NCBI GenBank assembly: GCA_025934255.1
Contig: JAICYJ010000016.1
Coordinates: 1-53,667, forward strand
Direction: 5' to 3'
Source of the DNA: Thermoleophilia bacterium
GTDB lineage: Bacteria; Actinomycetota; Thermoleophilia; Gaiellales; JAICJC01
Length of the DNA: 53,667 bases
Shown: positions 6,652-14,889 of the stretch, piece after piece
Numbering within the stretch: the stretch's first letter is position 1
How the letters are laid out: the number at the start of each line of letters is the position of its first letter
Made by a program: the position numbers and the translations under genes
Notes under the pieces: model-generated
Told to the model about the DNA's origin: nothing
Databases searched by the model: none
Seen by the model: the letters and a program-made list of their open reading frames with translations, nothing else

Positions 6652-8453
6652 CTGAGGAAGAAGAAGCCGATGCCGACGCCCAGCACCGCCTCGATCAGCT
6701 GCAGGCCGATCGAGAACGTGATGGCGAGGTTGGTGGGCACGTTGTAGACCTGCAGCGCGGTGTACGTGGCGCCCTGGAACACGACCAGGTTGCCGGGCAC
6801 GATCGGGAACAGGCCGACCAGGTTCGACGCCAGGAACACCAGCGCCGCCGCCCCGATGCCCTTCTCGATGCCGTAGGCCTCGAGCGCCCACAGGATGCCG
6901 ACCATCTGCGCCAGCCAGGACATGGTGGACGTGAACAGCGCCCACAGCAGCAGCCGCGGCCGCCGGAACAGCGCCTGGCCCTGGCGCAGCGCCATCGGCA
7001 GGGCGCCCAGGCTGATGCCGAGCAGGTGCCACCAGCGCTCGACGATGTCCGACTCGGTCGGCACGTTGCCGCGCCGGTAGCGCGCCCACACCTCGATCGC
7101 ACACGCTGCCACGGCGATCACCAGCACCACGCCGATCAGCACCAGCAGCAGGTTCACCGCCCAACCGGGCACCGACACGAAGACCGTCACGCCCACCAGC
7201 ACGGCTATCAGCGTCACCCCCGACAGCAGCTGCTCGGTGACCAGGGTGCCGACCAGGGTCGGCAGCGGCACGTCGACGCCGCGTGCGCTCAGCTTGCGCC
7301 GCAGCACCGAGATCCGCGCCACCTCGCCCAGGCGCGCGAACAGCACCGTGTTCAGCAGGAAGCCGATGAAGATGGCCGGCACCACCTCTGCGAAGTGCAC
7401 GTTCAGGCGCCCGTCGGGCCCTCCATCGGCTCCGGGGATGCCCTCGACCGCGTCCAGCGAGGCCTTCCAGGTGAGGCCCTTGGCGGCCACCGACACCAGG
7501 TTTGCGGCCAGCGCCGCGAACACGAGCGTGGGACTGGCGTCGGTGATCACGCCGCCCAGCGCCTTCAGGTCGAGCTTGGTGGACAGGATCAGCACGCCGC
7601 AGACCACGGCCGCGGCCACCAGCATCGCCCTCAGCGCCATGCGCCGGCGCGGGCGCAGCTCTCCGGCCAGCTCGGAGATGGTCACGAACTGGATGCCCTG
7701 CTCCCTGCCGGCCTCGAGGATCAGCGGCAGCGCCTGCACGGTCTGCGAGCGGTCGTCGCCGTTGCCGGAGCCGTCGGCGTCGTGCAGGAGCAGGATCGCC
7801 CCGGGATAGAGCCGAGACACGCTGCGGTCGACGATCCGCTCGATGCCGGGCTTGGCCGTGTCCCAGACGCCCGCCGTCCACCCCACCACGCGGTAGCCGA
7901 GGCGGCGCGCGACCGGTACCAGGAAGGGGCTGCGAAAGCCGTGCGGGGCGCGGAACAGCGGCGCCGGGGCGGCGCCGGTCGCCCCAACCACCGCCTCGTC
8001 CAGCGCGCGCAGCTGGTGGGCGATCCCGGTCGGCCCCTCGAACGTGAGCAGCCGGTGGTCGTCGCCGTGGCTGGCCAGCTCGTGGCCCTCGGCCACGATC
8101 CGGCGGGCGATCTCTGGGTGGGCGCGCACCTGGCGCCCCAGCGCGAAGAAGGTGGCGCGCACGCCGGCCTCCGCCAGCGCGTCCAGGATCGGCGGCGTGT
8201 ACTCGGCGCTGGGGCCGTCGTCGAAGGTGATCGCAGCCTTCGGGGCCAGCACCCGGCCACCGCCGATGACGCGGCCGAACAGCGGGTTGTTGGGCGTGAA
8301 CGCCGCCCAGGCCAGCACCAGCGCCGTCAGCACCGCTGCGGCGAACACGAGGTCGCCGAACAGCCCGCCGAGGGCCACCGCCAGCACCGCCGCGCCCGTC
8401 AGCCAGACGGCGGCGAGCGCTACGAAGAGGCTGATGACCTGGCGCTTGCCCAT
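6579..8453 (-). CDS. NodB-type polysaccharide deacetylase fused to an LPG-synthase-like (UPF0104) membrane domain
   Basis: A 624-residue protein with two recognisable parts. Residues 5-52 hold two membrane helices. Residues 72-265 are a carbohydrate esterase 4 domain with all core motifs: ITFDDGPS (Asp78, Asp79), SHGDDH (His129, His133), RAPHGFRSP and LLLHDADG. Residues about 272-615 are a multi-helix AglD/YbhN/LPG-synthase transmembrane domain, with FLLNTVLFARLGEVARISVL, GTLVTEQLLSG and NLVGLFPIVPGNLVVFQGA. The first part would N-deacetylate a glycan outside the membrane; the second belongs to a family of lipid-linked transferases/flippases. The ATG is 34 bp inside the upstream glycosyltransferase gene. 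The substrate is not known. Confidence 0.85.
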   Translation of the reverse strand: MGKRQVISLFVALAAVWLTGAAVLAVALGGLFGDLVFAAAVLTALVLAWAAFTPNNPLFGRVIGGGRVLAPKAAITFDDGPSAEYTPPILDALAEAGVRATFFALGRQVRAHPEIARRIVAEGHELASHGDDHRLLTFEGPTGIAHQLRALDEAVVGATGAAPAPLFRAPHGFRSPFLVPVARRLGYRVVGWTAGVWDTAKPGIERIVDRSVSRLYPGAILLLHDADGSGNGDDRSQTVQALPLILEAGREQGIQFVTISELAGELRPRRRMALRAMLVAAAVVCGVLILSTKLDLKALGGVITDASPTLVFAALAANLVSVAAKGLTWKASLDAVEGIPGADGGPDGRLNVHFAEVVPAIFIGFLLNTVLFARLGEVARISVLRRKLSARGVDVPLPTLVGTLVTEQLLSGVTLIAVLVGVTVFVSVPGWAVNLLLVLIGVVLVIAVAACAIEVWARYRRGNVPTESDIVERWWHLLGISLGALPMALRQGQALFRRPRLLLWALFTSTMSWLAQMVGILWALEAYGIEKGIGAAALVFLASNLVGLFPIVPGNLVVFQGATYTALQVYNVPTNLAITFSIGLQLIEAVLGVGIGFFFLSYEGLSVGELRAEAEASNRVKEPS

Positions 8454-9622
8454 GCCGGTCGTCGTCCTGCCGTCAGATCGGCATAGTAGTTCTCGAGCTG
8501 CGCGCCTACCTGTGGCCAGGCATAGCGCTCGAGCGCCGTCCTGCGCCCCTCGGCGGCCATCCGCTCCCGCCCCGCGTCGTCGTCCAGCAGCTGCGCCAGA
8601 GCCGTGGCGAACCGCTCCGCCGACTTGGCCGGGTGCACCAGGTAGCCCTGGCGCCCGTCCTCCATCAGCAGCTGGAAGCCGCTGATGCGGCTGGCCGCGA
8701 CCGCGCGGCCGCAGCTCATCGCCTCCAGCAGCACCATCCCAAACGAGGCGCGGTCGCAGGGCGTGCAGAACACGTCGCCGCTGACCAGGTAGTTGGGGCG
8801 GCTGCGGTTGAGGCGGCCTGCGAAGTGCACGTAGGGCCGCGCGGGGTCGCTGACCGTGCGCTCGTAGTACGGGCGCAGCGGTCCGTCGCCGACGATGATC
8901 AGGCGCACCGCCGGCCCCCGCTCGGCGAACAGCAGCTGGTGGGCCTGGATCATGGTGTCCACCCCGTTGCGGGGATCGAACCGGCCCACGAACACGATCG
9001 AGCGGTGGTCGCCGATCAGTTCGGCCACCGGCTCCGCGTCGGGCGAGAAGTGGTCGGTGTCGATGCCGTTGGGGATCACGTCGTAGGCGTAGGGGAAGTA
9101 GGGGGTGAGCGAGCCGATGCAGGCCTCGCTGACGCACACACGGCCGTCCAGCCGCTCGATCGCGGGCCGGATCAGCTCGGCCTGGATATCCATACCCAGA
9201 GTCTGCGAGAATACGCTGTGGAAGGTGGCGATCGAGAGCGCGTCGTCGGGCGTGTTGTCGATCGCCCAGGCCGGCATCTGCGGGTTGTAGGGGGCGTGCA
9301 CGTGCACCACATCGAAGCCGCGCCCCCGGAAGAATGCGCCCAGCCGGCGGCCCAGTCGCGGCCCGATGGTGTGGGTGGTCTCGGCGCCGTTGCCCCAGCC
9401 CGGCACGTACAGGCGGATCGACGTGCCGATGGTGGCCACCTCGAAGGTCGGCTCCGGCACCGCCATCGCGTCGTCCTGCACCGGCGGCGCGCCCAGCTTG
9501 CGGCCGGTGACGACGGTCACCTCGTGGCCGAGATCGGTCAGCGCACGGGCCTGACCGTCCACGTGCTCGCTGATCCCACCCAGGGTCGGGTAGTAGAAGT
9601 CGGTGACGATCGCGATCCTCAT
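8420..9622 (-). CDS. GT4-family glycosyltransferase (PimA-like)
   Basis: A 400-residue GT-B glycosyltransferase. The N-terminal domain begins MRIAIVTDFYYPTLGGISEH with the usual Gly-rich acceptor loop. The C-terminal domain has VFVGRFDPRNG, RLIIVGDGPLRP and the nucleotide-sugar signature FGMVLLEAMSCGRAVAAS, with the EX7E-type glutamates. It resembles phosphatidylinositol mannosyltransferases and related envelope enzymes, but the sugar and acceptor cannot be read from sequence. I start at 9622 because TAGCAT (9638-9633, minus strand) lies 10 nt upstream, as in other leaderless genes here. An ATG at 9634 is the alternative. It overlaps the deacetylase-membrane gene and is probably cotranscribed with it. 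Confidence 0.85.
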   Translation of the reverse strand: MRIAIVTDFYYPTLGGISEHVDGQARALTDLGHEVTVVTGRKLGAPPVQDDAMAVPEPTFEVATIGTSIRLYVPGWGNGAETTHTIGPRLGRRLGAFFRGRGFDVVHVHAPYNPQMPAWAIDNTPDDALSIATFHSVFSQTLGMDIQAELIRPAIERLDGRVCVSEACIGSLTPYFPYAYDVIPNGIDTDHFSPDAEPVAELIGDHRSIVFVGRFDPRNGVDTMIQAHQLLFAERGPAVRLIIVGDGPLRPYYERTVSDPARPYVHFAGRLNRSRPNYLVSGDVFCTPCDRASFGMVLLEAMSCGRAVAASRISGFQLLMEDGRQGYLVHPAKSAERFATALAQLLDDDAGRERMAAEGRRTALERYAWPQVGAQLENYYADLTAGRRPAWASARSSASS

Positions 9623-9699
9623 CGGATGCGCCATGCTACCGGGTGCGACGGCGTTGGCACTCCCGGCAGCACTCTGCCAACAGCGTCCCGGGTGGCTGG

Positions 9700-9705
9700 T
9701 AGAAT
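9700..9705 (+). promoter_or_regulatory. -10 element for the FmdB-family gene
   Basis: TAGAAT ends 10 nt before the ATG at 9716, which implies a leaderless or nearly leaderless message. The same hexamer precedes two other genes in this window. Confidence 0.5.
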
Positions 9706-9715
9706 TTGCGTGACG

Positions 9716-10051
9716 ATGCCGATCTACGAGTACCGCTGCGAAAACGACCACCGCTTCGAGCTGATCCAGAAGTTCACGGATGACGCGGTCTCGGTGTGCG
9801 AGGTCTGCGGTGCTCCGGCACAGCGCGTGCTGCACCCGGTCGCCATCCACTTCAAGGGGTCGGGGTTCTACTCGACCGACTACGGGCGCGGCAAGAAGGC
9901 GGCCGCGTCGGCCGAGGCCAGGGCCGATTCCGGTTCCGACTCCAAGTCGTCGTCGTCGGACGGCGCCAAGAGCGGCGGCGAGTCGAAGAGCAGCGGCAGC
10001 GGCTCCAAGAGCGGCGGGGACGCGAAGCCGGCCAAGGCCGCCGAGGGCTGA
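9716..10051 (+). CDS. FmdB-family zinc ribbon protein with Ser/Lys-rich tail
   Basis: A 111-residue protein. Residues 1-50 are the FmdB/CxxC_CxxC_SSSS domain, beginning MPIYEYRCENDHRFE, with Cys28 and Cys31 forming the second knuckle (VCEVCGAPAQR) and the family phrase FKGSGFYSTDY. The first knuckle is CENDH, with Cys8 followed by His12 rather than a second Cys, so one zinc ligand may be His or Asp. Residues 60-111 are a low-complexity tail rich in Ser, Gly, Lys and Asp. The role is unknown; family members are usually small cytoplasmic regulators. The neighbours are divergent or convergent, so it is probably a single-gene unit. Confidence 0.88.
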   Translation: MPIYEYRCENDHRFELIQKFTDDAVSVCEVCGAPAQRVLHPVAIHFKGSGFYSTDYGRGKKAAASAEARADSGSDSKSSSSDGAKSGGESKSSGSGSKSGGDAKPAKAAEG

Positions 10052-10066
10052 CCGGCCCGGCGCCGG

Positions 10067-11269
10067 CTACTTGACCTGGCAGCCGGGGTCGTAGAGCGAG
10101 CCCTTGGACGCCGGGATCGGCGCGATCTCGCCCAGGAACATCTGCACCACCTGCCGGTTCTGCGGCACGGACAGCAGCACGTCCTGGCCGCCGATCACCT
10201 GCGGTGTGCCGCCCGCGTGGCACTCCAGCGTGCGGCTTGCGCGGAACTTTTCCCAGCCCATGCCGAGCAGCTCGTTGGCCGACAGGTCGGTGGTCAGCGG
10301 CTTGGCCAGGGAGCTGCCGATCGACGGCAGGTGCAGCAGGCTCGAGAACGAGACCAGCTGGTGGGACAGCGACTGCATAACCAGCTGCTGGCGCTCGGTG
10401 CGGGTGATGTCGGTGTCCTGCGGGTTGGTGGTGTGGCGGATGCGGGAGTAGGCCAGCGCCCTGCGGCCGTCGAGCGTGATGGTGCCCTTGGGGAACACCC
10501 AGTTGTGGCCGTCGAACGGCTGGGACGACATGATCTTGCGCTTGTTGTAGAGCGTGACGCCGCCCAGCGAGTCGATCAGCTCCTTGAAACCGGCGAAGTT
10601 GACCAGCACGATGTGGTTCACCTGCAACCCGGTCAACGAGTTGATCGTGCGGATCAGGAGCGGGGCCCCGCCGTAGGCGTAGGCGGCGTTGATCTTGGTG
10701 CGGCCGTGGCCGGGGATGTTGACGTAGAGGTCGCGCGGAATCGACAGCATGCTGAGCAGGTGCTTGCCCGGGTCGGTGCGCATCAGGACGATCGAGTCGG
10801 CGCGGGCGGTGCTGTTGGCGCCGCGGCTGTCGGAGCCGAGCACCAGCGTCACCTGCGGGCTGCGCAGGATGTTGCCGGCCGGGGTCAGCGCCTTCTCGGT
10901 CTTGGGGTCGAGCCGCGCGTTGGCCTTGGCGATCTCGTTCGAGAAGGAGCGGTAGCCGAGGTACAGCCAGAACACGAACAGCACGACGATGGCGCCGACG
11001 CCGAGCAGGATGCCGCGCTTCCAGCCGGGGCGGAAGCGGCGCCGGGGTGGCACCGTCGCCACCTGGCGGCCGGGAAGCGGCGGCGGGGGAGGCGGCGGCG
11101 TGCCGGGGCGGGTCATGCCGGGGCGGGTCATGCCGGGCGGCGTGACCGGGCGGTCGGCCGTGGCAACGCCCGATCCCCCGAAGGCGAAACGGGCGGCGTC
11201 GGGGTCGTCCTTGCGAACGTGCCCGCCGCGGTAGACGCGGTAGGGCTTGGGCCTCAGTTGCTCGGGCAC
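10067..11269 (-). CDS. LytR-CpsA-Psr (LCP) family cell-wall glycopolymer ligase
   Basis: LCP enzymes move glycopolymers from polyprenyl-phosphate carriers to peptidoglycan. The 400-residue protein has a cytoplasmic Pro-rich N-terminus containing a tandem repeat (GMTRPGMTRPG, residues 46-56, then a run of prolines). One membrane helix follows at about residues 86-104, then an extracellular LCP domain. Diagnostic motifs are VLGSDSRG, ARADSIVLMRTDP, LSIPRDLYVNIPGHGRTKIN, the Arg-rich ALAYSRIRHTTNPQDTDI and RTERQQ. The GTG start has TAACAT (minus strand 11284-11279) 9 nt upstream, overlapping the -10 of the divergent glucokinase gene. The downstream neighbour is the convergent FmdB gene. Confidence 0.93.
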   Translation of the reverse strand: MPEQLRPKPYRVYRGGHVRKDDPDAARFAFGGSGVATADRPVTPPGMTRPGMTRPGTPPPPPPPLPGRQVATVPPRRRFRPGWKRGILLGVGAIVVLFVFWLYLGYRSFSNEIAKANARLDPKTEKALTPAGNILRSPQVTLVLGSDSRGANSTARADSIVLMRTDPGKHLLSMLSIPRDLYVNIPGHGRTKINAAYAYGGAPLLIRTINSLTGLQVNHIVLVNFAGFKELIDSLGGVTLYNKRKIMSSQPFDGHNWVFPKGTITLDGRRALAYSRIRHTTNPQDTDITRTERQQLVMQSLSHQLVSFSSLLHLPSIGSSLAKPLTTDLSANELLGMGWEKFRASRTLECHAGGTPQVIGGQDVLLSVPQNRQVVQMFLGEIAPIPASKGSLYDPGCQVK

Positions 11270-11277
11270 GGCGCTGT

Positions 11278-11284
11278 TATGTTA
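11278..11284. promoter_or_regulatory. Overlapping divergent -10 elements, LCP gene / glucokinase
   Basis: The 7 bp TATGTTA read TATGTT on the plus strand (10 nt before the glucokinase ATG) and TAACAT on the minus strand (9 nt before the LCP GTG). Two polymerases could not occupy both at once. Confidence 0.5.
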
Positions 11285-11293
11285 GCCACCGCC

Positions 11294-12238
11294 ATGCCCG
11301 ACTCCTCCCCCTCGGCCGCCGTCGGAATCGACCTCGGCGGCACCTCAATCAAGGCCGCGCTGGTGTCCGATCGGCTCGAGATCGTCTCCCGCAGCGCCGT
11401 TCCGACCGATCTCCGCAGCCAGGGGGTGCTGCTGAGCGCGATCGAGCGGCTGGTGGAATCGGTGAGCAAGGACACCGCTCCGTCGGCCGTCGGCTTCGGG
11501 CTGCCGTCGCAGATCGACCAGCGCCACGGGCGCGTGCTGGACTCGACCAACGTGCCGCTCGAGGACCTCGACTTCAAGGCCGAGATGGCGTCGCGGCTGG
11601 GGGTGCCGGTCGAGATCGACAACGATGCCAACGTGGCCTGCCTGGCGGAGTGGCGGATCGGCGCCGCACGCGGCGCCCAAAACGTCGTGATGGTGACGCT
11701 GGGCACGGGTGTCGGTGGCGGCCTGGTGCTGGACGGCAGGCTCTACCGCGGCTCGATCGGGTCAGGTGCCGAGCTCGGGCACATGTCCGTCGACGAGAAC
11801 GGGCCGCACTGCCAGGGGCACTGCAACAGCCGCGGCTGCCTGGAGGTGCTGGCCTCGGCCACTGGCGTGATGGCGGCAGCCCAGCAGATCGCGTCCGACC
11901 ATCCATACGGCGGCCTCGCCGCCGCGCGCGCGGCCGGCGAGGACCTGGATGCGCGCTACATGATCGACCGTGCCCGCGCCGGCGACGAGGAGGCGATGCA
12001 GGTGTTCGCGATCGTCGGCCGCCACCTCGGAGTCGGCGTCACGAACCTGGTCAACATCTTCAACCCGGAGGTGGTGGTGATCGGCGGCGGGATCGCGGCG
12101 GCCGGGGAGGCGCTGCTGGCTCCGACCCGCGAGGAGTACGAGCGCCGGGTGCTGAGGGCCACCGCCGGCGCGCGGATCGTGGCCGCGGAGCTGGGCAACG
12201 ATGCGGGCGTGCTGGGCGCGGCCGCGCTGGTGCTGTGA
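11294..12238 (+). CDS. ROK-family sugar kinase, probably glucokinase
   Basis: A 314-residue ROK kinase that would phosphorylate glucose with ATP (or polyphosphate) in the cytoplasm. The ATP-binding site is VGIDLGGTSIKAALV; the sugar site includes EIDNDANVACLAEW and the LGTGVGGGLVLDG phosphate loop. Zinc ligands are in GAELGHMS plus CQGHCNSRGCLE, a spaced variant of the usual CxCGxxGCxE motif. The ATG at 11294 was preferred over one at 11279 because the earlier one lies within the TATGTT promoter element. The gene overlaps rsmI by GTGA. Confidence 0.85.
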   Translation: MPDSSPSAAVGIDLGGTSIKAALVSDRLEIVSRSAVPTDLRSQGVLLSAIERLVESVSKDTAPSAVGFGLPSQIDQRHGRVLDSTNVPLEDLDFKAEMASRLGVPVEIDNDANVACLAEWRIGAARGAQNVVMVTLGTGVGGGLVLDGRLYRGSIGSGAELGHMSVDENGPHCQGHCNSRGCLEVLASATGVMAAAQQIASDHPYGGLAAARAAGEDLDARYMIDRARAGDEEAMQVFAIVGRHLGVGVTNLVNIFNPEVVVIGGGIAAAGEALLAPTREEYERRVLRATAGARIVAAELGNDAGVLGAAALVL

Positions 12239-13053
12239 CGCTCCCCGGCGGCACACTGGTCGTCTGCCCCACGCCGATCGGCAACCTCGGCGACATCACC
12301 CTGCGCGCGCTGGAGGAGCTGCGGCGCGCCGACGCGGCAGCATGTGAAGACACGCGCCACTCGCGCACCCTGCTGCACCGGCACGGCATCGACCTGCCTC
12401 TGGTCGCGCTGCACGAGCACAACGAGCGTGCCCAGACGCCGGCGCTGCTGCGGCGCGTGGCCGAGGGACAGCGCATCTGCCTGCTGACCGACGCCGGCTT
12501 CCCGGCCGTGTCCGATCCGGGCGCCTGGCTCGTGTCCGAGGCGATCGCGGCCGGCGTCGAGCTGGTGGTGCTGCCCGGCCCGTCGTCCGTGACCACGGCA
12601 CTGGTGGCCTCGGGGATGGCGGGTGGCGGCTTCGCGTTTGCCGGCTTCCTGCCCCGCTCGGCGGGCGCGCTCGCCGCGCTGCTCGACCGGCTCGACCTGG
12701 CGGCCCTTCCGATCGTGGCGTTCGAGTCCCCGCGCCGTCTGCCCGCAACGCTCTCGCGCCTGGCGCACCGCGAGCCCGGCAGGCGGATGGCGGTCTGCCG
12801 CGAGCTGACCAAGCTGCACGAGCAGGTCGAGCGCGGCGACGCAGCATCGCTGGCCGAGCGCTTCGCCGATCCTCCGAAGGGCGAGGTGACGCTGGTGCTG
12901 GCGGCAGCGGAGCCGGCCACCCAGGCGCTCCCGGACCCGGCGCTCCTGGCCGAGCTGACCGCAGCCGTGGGCGCGAAGCGCGCGGCCGCGCTGGCATCGC
13001 AGCTGACGGGCGTACCACGCAACCGCATCTACGCCAGCCTCACCGGCCCCTGA
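12235..13053 (+). CDS. rsmI: 16S rRNA (cytidine1402-2'-O)-methyltransferase
   Basis: RsmI methylates the ribose of C1402 in the 16S decoding centre with S-adenosylmethionine. The 272-residue tetrapyrrole-methylase fold opens with TLVVCPTPIGNLGDITLRAL and continues with CEDTRHSRTLL, LLTDAGFPAVSDPG, LPGPSSVTTALVASG and FAGFLPR. The family signature FESPRRLPATL follows. The GTG start overlaps the glucokinase stop. The C-terminal helical extension (VGAKRAAALASQLTGVPRNR) is typical. About 340 bp without genes follow. Confidence 0.93.
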   Translation: MTLPGGTLVVCPTPIGNLGDITLRALEELRRADAAACEDTRHSRTLLHRHGIDLPLVALHEHNERAQTPALLRRVAEGQRICLLTDAGFPAVSDPGAWLVSEAIAAGVELVVLPGPSSVTTALVASGMAGGGFAFAGFLPRSAGALAALLDRLDLAALPIVAFESPRRLPATLSRLAHREPGRRMAVCRELTKLHEQVERGDAASLAERFADPPKGEVTLVLAAAEPATQALPDPALLAELTAAVGAKRAAALASQLTGVPRNRIYASLTGP

Positions 13054-13392
13054 CGGGTTCGTCACGCGTTCGCAACCAGGGTCACGACGCCCGCTCATCG
13101 GTGCAACGCTCGTCGCGTTCTTTACGGGCTCTGAGCCCGACCCGGCCGGCGTGGGCGGTCCGGCGCGGGATTGTGACCGGTCGTCACCGGCCCGTGAAGC
13201 GCGCCCGCATGGCTGCGCGGTTGCCGGTTCCGGGTCCGTGATGTTCGTGTCGCCTCCGCGGTCTCAGTCGTTGCGGGCCCCCGCCTGGTGCGTCACGGCC
13301 GCGTGAGGTTCGTTGCATGATTCGGTGTCATGTGCCGGTCACAACGGTGCAACCGCCGGTCGTTCGCACACCGGTAGGATGCAGCGCCGGAC
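13054..13392 (+). other. 339-bp intergenic leader before metG with hairpins
   Basis: No gene is visible here. Inverted repeats are present: CGGGCTC-T-GAGCCCG at 13125-13139, GTGAC-n5-GTCAC near 13173, and TCACG-n4-CGTGA near 13292. The first one and the nearby GTGCAA blocks resemble motifs in the 34224-34464 gap. There is no T-run for a classical terminator, though the 13125 hairpin could end rsmI transcription. The right end holds the metG -10. A T-box leader was considered, but I do not see a specifier/antiterminator arrangement. Confidence 0.5.
13375..13380 (+). promoter_or_regulatory. -10 element for metG
   Basis: TAGGAT lies 12 nt before the metG ATG. The message would have a very short or no leader, so the hairpin-rich upstream DNA is probably not part of this transcript. 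Confidence 0.45.
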
Positions 13393-14889
13393 ATGGCCTT
13401 CTCTGTCACGACACCGATCTACTACGTCAACTCGGATCCGCATCTGGGGCATGCGTACACGACCGTGGCCGGGGACGCGCTGGCCCGCCACCACCGCCAG
13501 CGCGGCGAGGACGTCTTCTTCCTGACAGGCACCGACGAGCACGGCGGCAACGTGGCCCGCGCCGCCGAGGCCGCCGGGATGCCGCCCAAGCAGTTCTGCG
13601 ACGAGGTGTCCGAGCGCTTCCGCCGGCTGACCACGGCGATGGAGTCGTCGAACGACTTCTTCATCCGTACAACCGATCCGGAGCACGAACGGCGCGTGCA
13701 GGACTTCGTCCAGCACCTGTACCACGACGGCCACCTCTACGAGGGCACCTACGCCGGCCTCTACTGCAGCTCCTGCGAGGTCTTCTACACCGAGGGCGAC
13801 CTGATCCAGCCCGGCAACCTGTGCCCGATCCACAACCGCCCCGTCGAGTGGGTGGAGGAGAAGAACTGGTTCTTCCCGCTCTCGAAGTGGGCGCCGAAGC
13901 TGCTGGAGCTGTACGACGCCAACCCCGACTTCGTACGCCCCCGCGCCCGCTACAACGAGGCACGCTCGATGATCGCCGGCGGCCTCGAGGACGTCTCGTT
14001 CACCCGGGCCACCGTCAGCTGGGGGATCCCGGTGCCGTGGGAGCCGAGCCAGACCATCTACGTCTGGGTGGATGCGCTGCTCAACTACCGCACCGCGCAG
14101 GAGTACGGTCTCGGCCGCGACGTGACGGCCGAGTTCTGGCCGACCTCGCTGCACCTGATGGCCAAGGACATCCTGCGGCTGCACGGCATCGTCTGGCCGG
14201 CGATGCTGCTGGCGGCCGGCTACGAGCCGCCCCGCGGCCTGTTCGTGCACGGCTACTTCACGACGGGCGGCGAGAAGATGAGCAAGACGATGGGCAACGT
14301 GATCGACCCGTTCGAGGTGATCGACCTGCTGGGCGCCGACGCGCTGCGCTTCTACCTGATGCGCGAGGTGCAGTGGGGCCAGGACGGCGACGTCACCTGG
14401 GAGGGCCTGCACCGCCGCTACGAGGGCGAGCTCGCGAACGACCTCGGCAACCTGGTGTCGCGCGCAACCGCCATGATCGTCCGCTACCGCGAGGGCCGCG
14501 TGCCGGAGGGCCGAAACGCGCTCGAACCGGTGCACGAGTCGGTGGCCGCGCGGCTGGACGCCGTCGACCTGTCGGGCGCGCTGGAGGAGATCTGGACGCT
14601 GGTGCGCTCGGCCAACCGCTACGTCGAGGAGCAGCAGCCCTGGGTGCTGGCCAGGTCGGACGAGCCCGAGCAGGTGCGGGCGTTGGACGACGCGCTCTAC
14701 ACGCTGGCGGACACGGTGCGGTCGCTGGGCGTGATGCTGTATCCGTACATCCCGGCCTCCGCCGAGAAGATCCTGGCGGCCGTCGGCGACCCCGGCGCCA
14801 TCACGTGGGAGCGGGCGGCGCTGGGGACGCTCGCCGCCGGCAGCGAGGTGCGCCAGCCGGAGCCGCTGTTCCCGCGCGTCGAGAAGTGA
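13393..14889 (+). CDS. metG: Methionyl-tRNA synthetase
   Basis: Charges tRNA-Met. The 498-residue class I synthetase has the HIGH-type motif in NSDPHLGHAYTTVAGDAL (residues 14-31) and KMSKT at 295-299. The zinc-knuckle insertion shows LYCSSCEVFY and then a Cys-Pro-Ile-His pair (CPIHNRPVEW). The catalytic FFPLSKW and YVWVDALLNY segments are also clear. It lacks the C-terminal EMAP/dimerisation domain, so it is the short form common in actinobacteria. The stop overlaps the GTG of tatD, giving the frequent metG-tatD-rsmA-ispE order. Confidence 0.96.
   Translation: MAFSVTTPIYYVNSDPHLGHAYTTVAGDALARHHRQRGEDVFFLTGTDEHGGNVARAAEAAGMPPKQFCDEVSERFRRLTTAMESSNDFFIRTTDPEHERRVQDFVQHLYHDGHLYEGTYAGLYCSSCEVFYTEGDLIQPGNLCPIHNRPVEWVEEKNWFFPLSKWAPKLLELYDANPDFVRPRARYNEARSMIAGGLEDVSFTRATVSWGIPVPWEPSQTIYVWVDALLNYRTAQEYGLGRDVTAEFWPTSLHLMAKDILRLHGIVWPAMLLAAGYEPPRGLFVHGYFTTGGEKMSKTMGNVIDPFEVIDLLGADALRFYLMREVQWGQDGDVTWEGLHRRYEGELANDLGNLVSRATAMIVRYREGRVPEGRNALEPVHESVAARLDAVDLSGALEEIWTLVRSANRYVEEQQPWVLARSDEPEQVRALDDALYTLADTVRSLGVMLYPYIPASAEKILAAVGDPGAITWERAALGTLAAGSEVRQPEPLFPRVEK

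Noticed and set aside
13054..13392. T-box leader for metG
   Set aside because: No T-box core sequence or specifier loop, and the metG promoter lies downstream of the hairpins.
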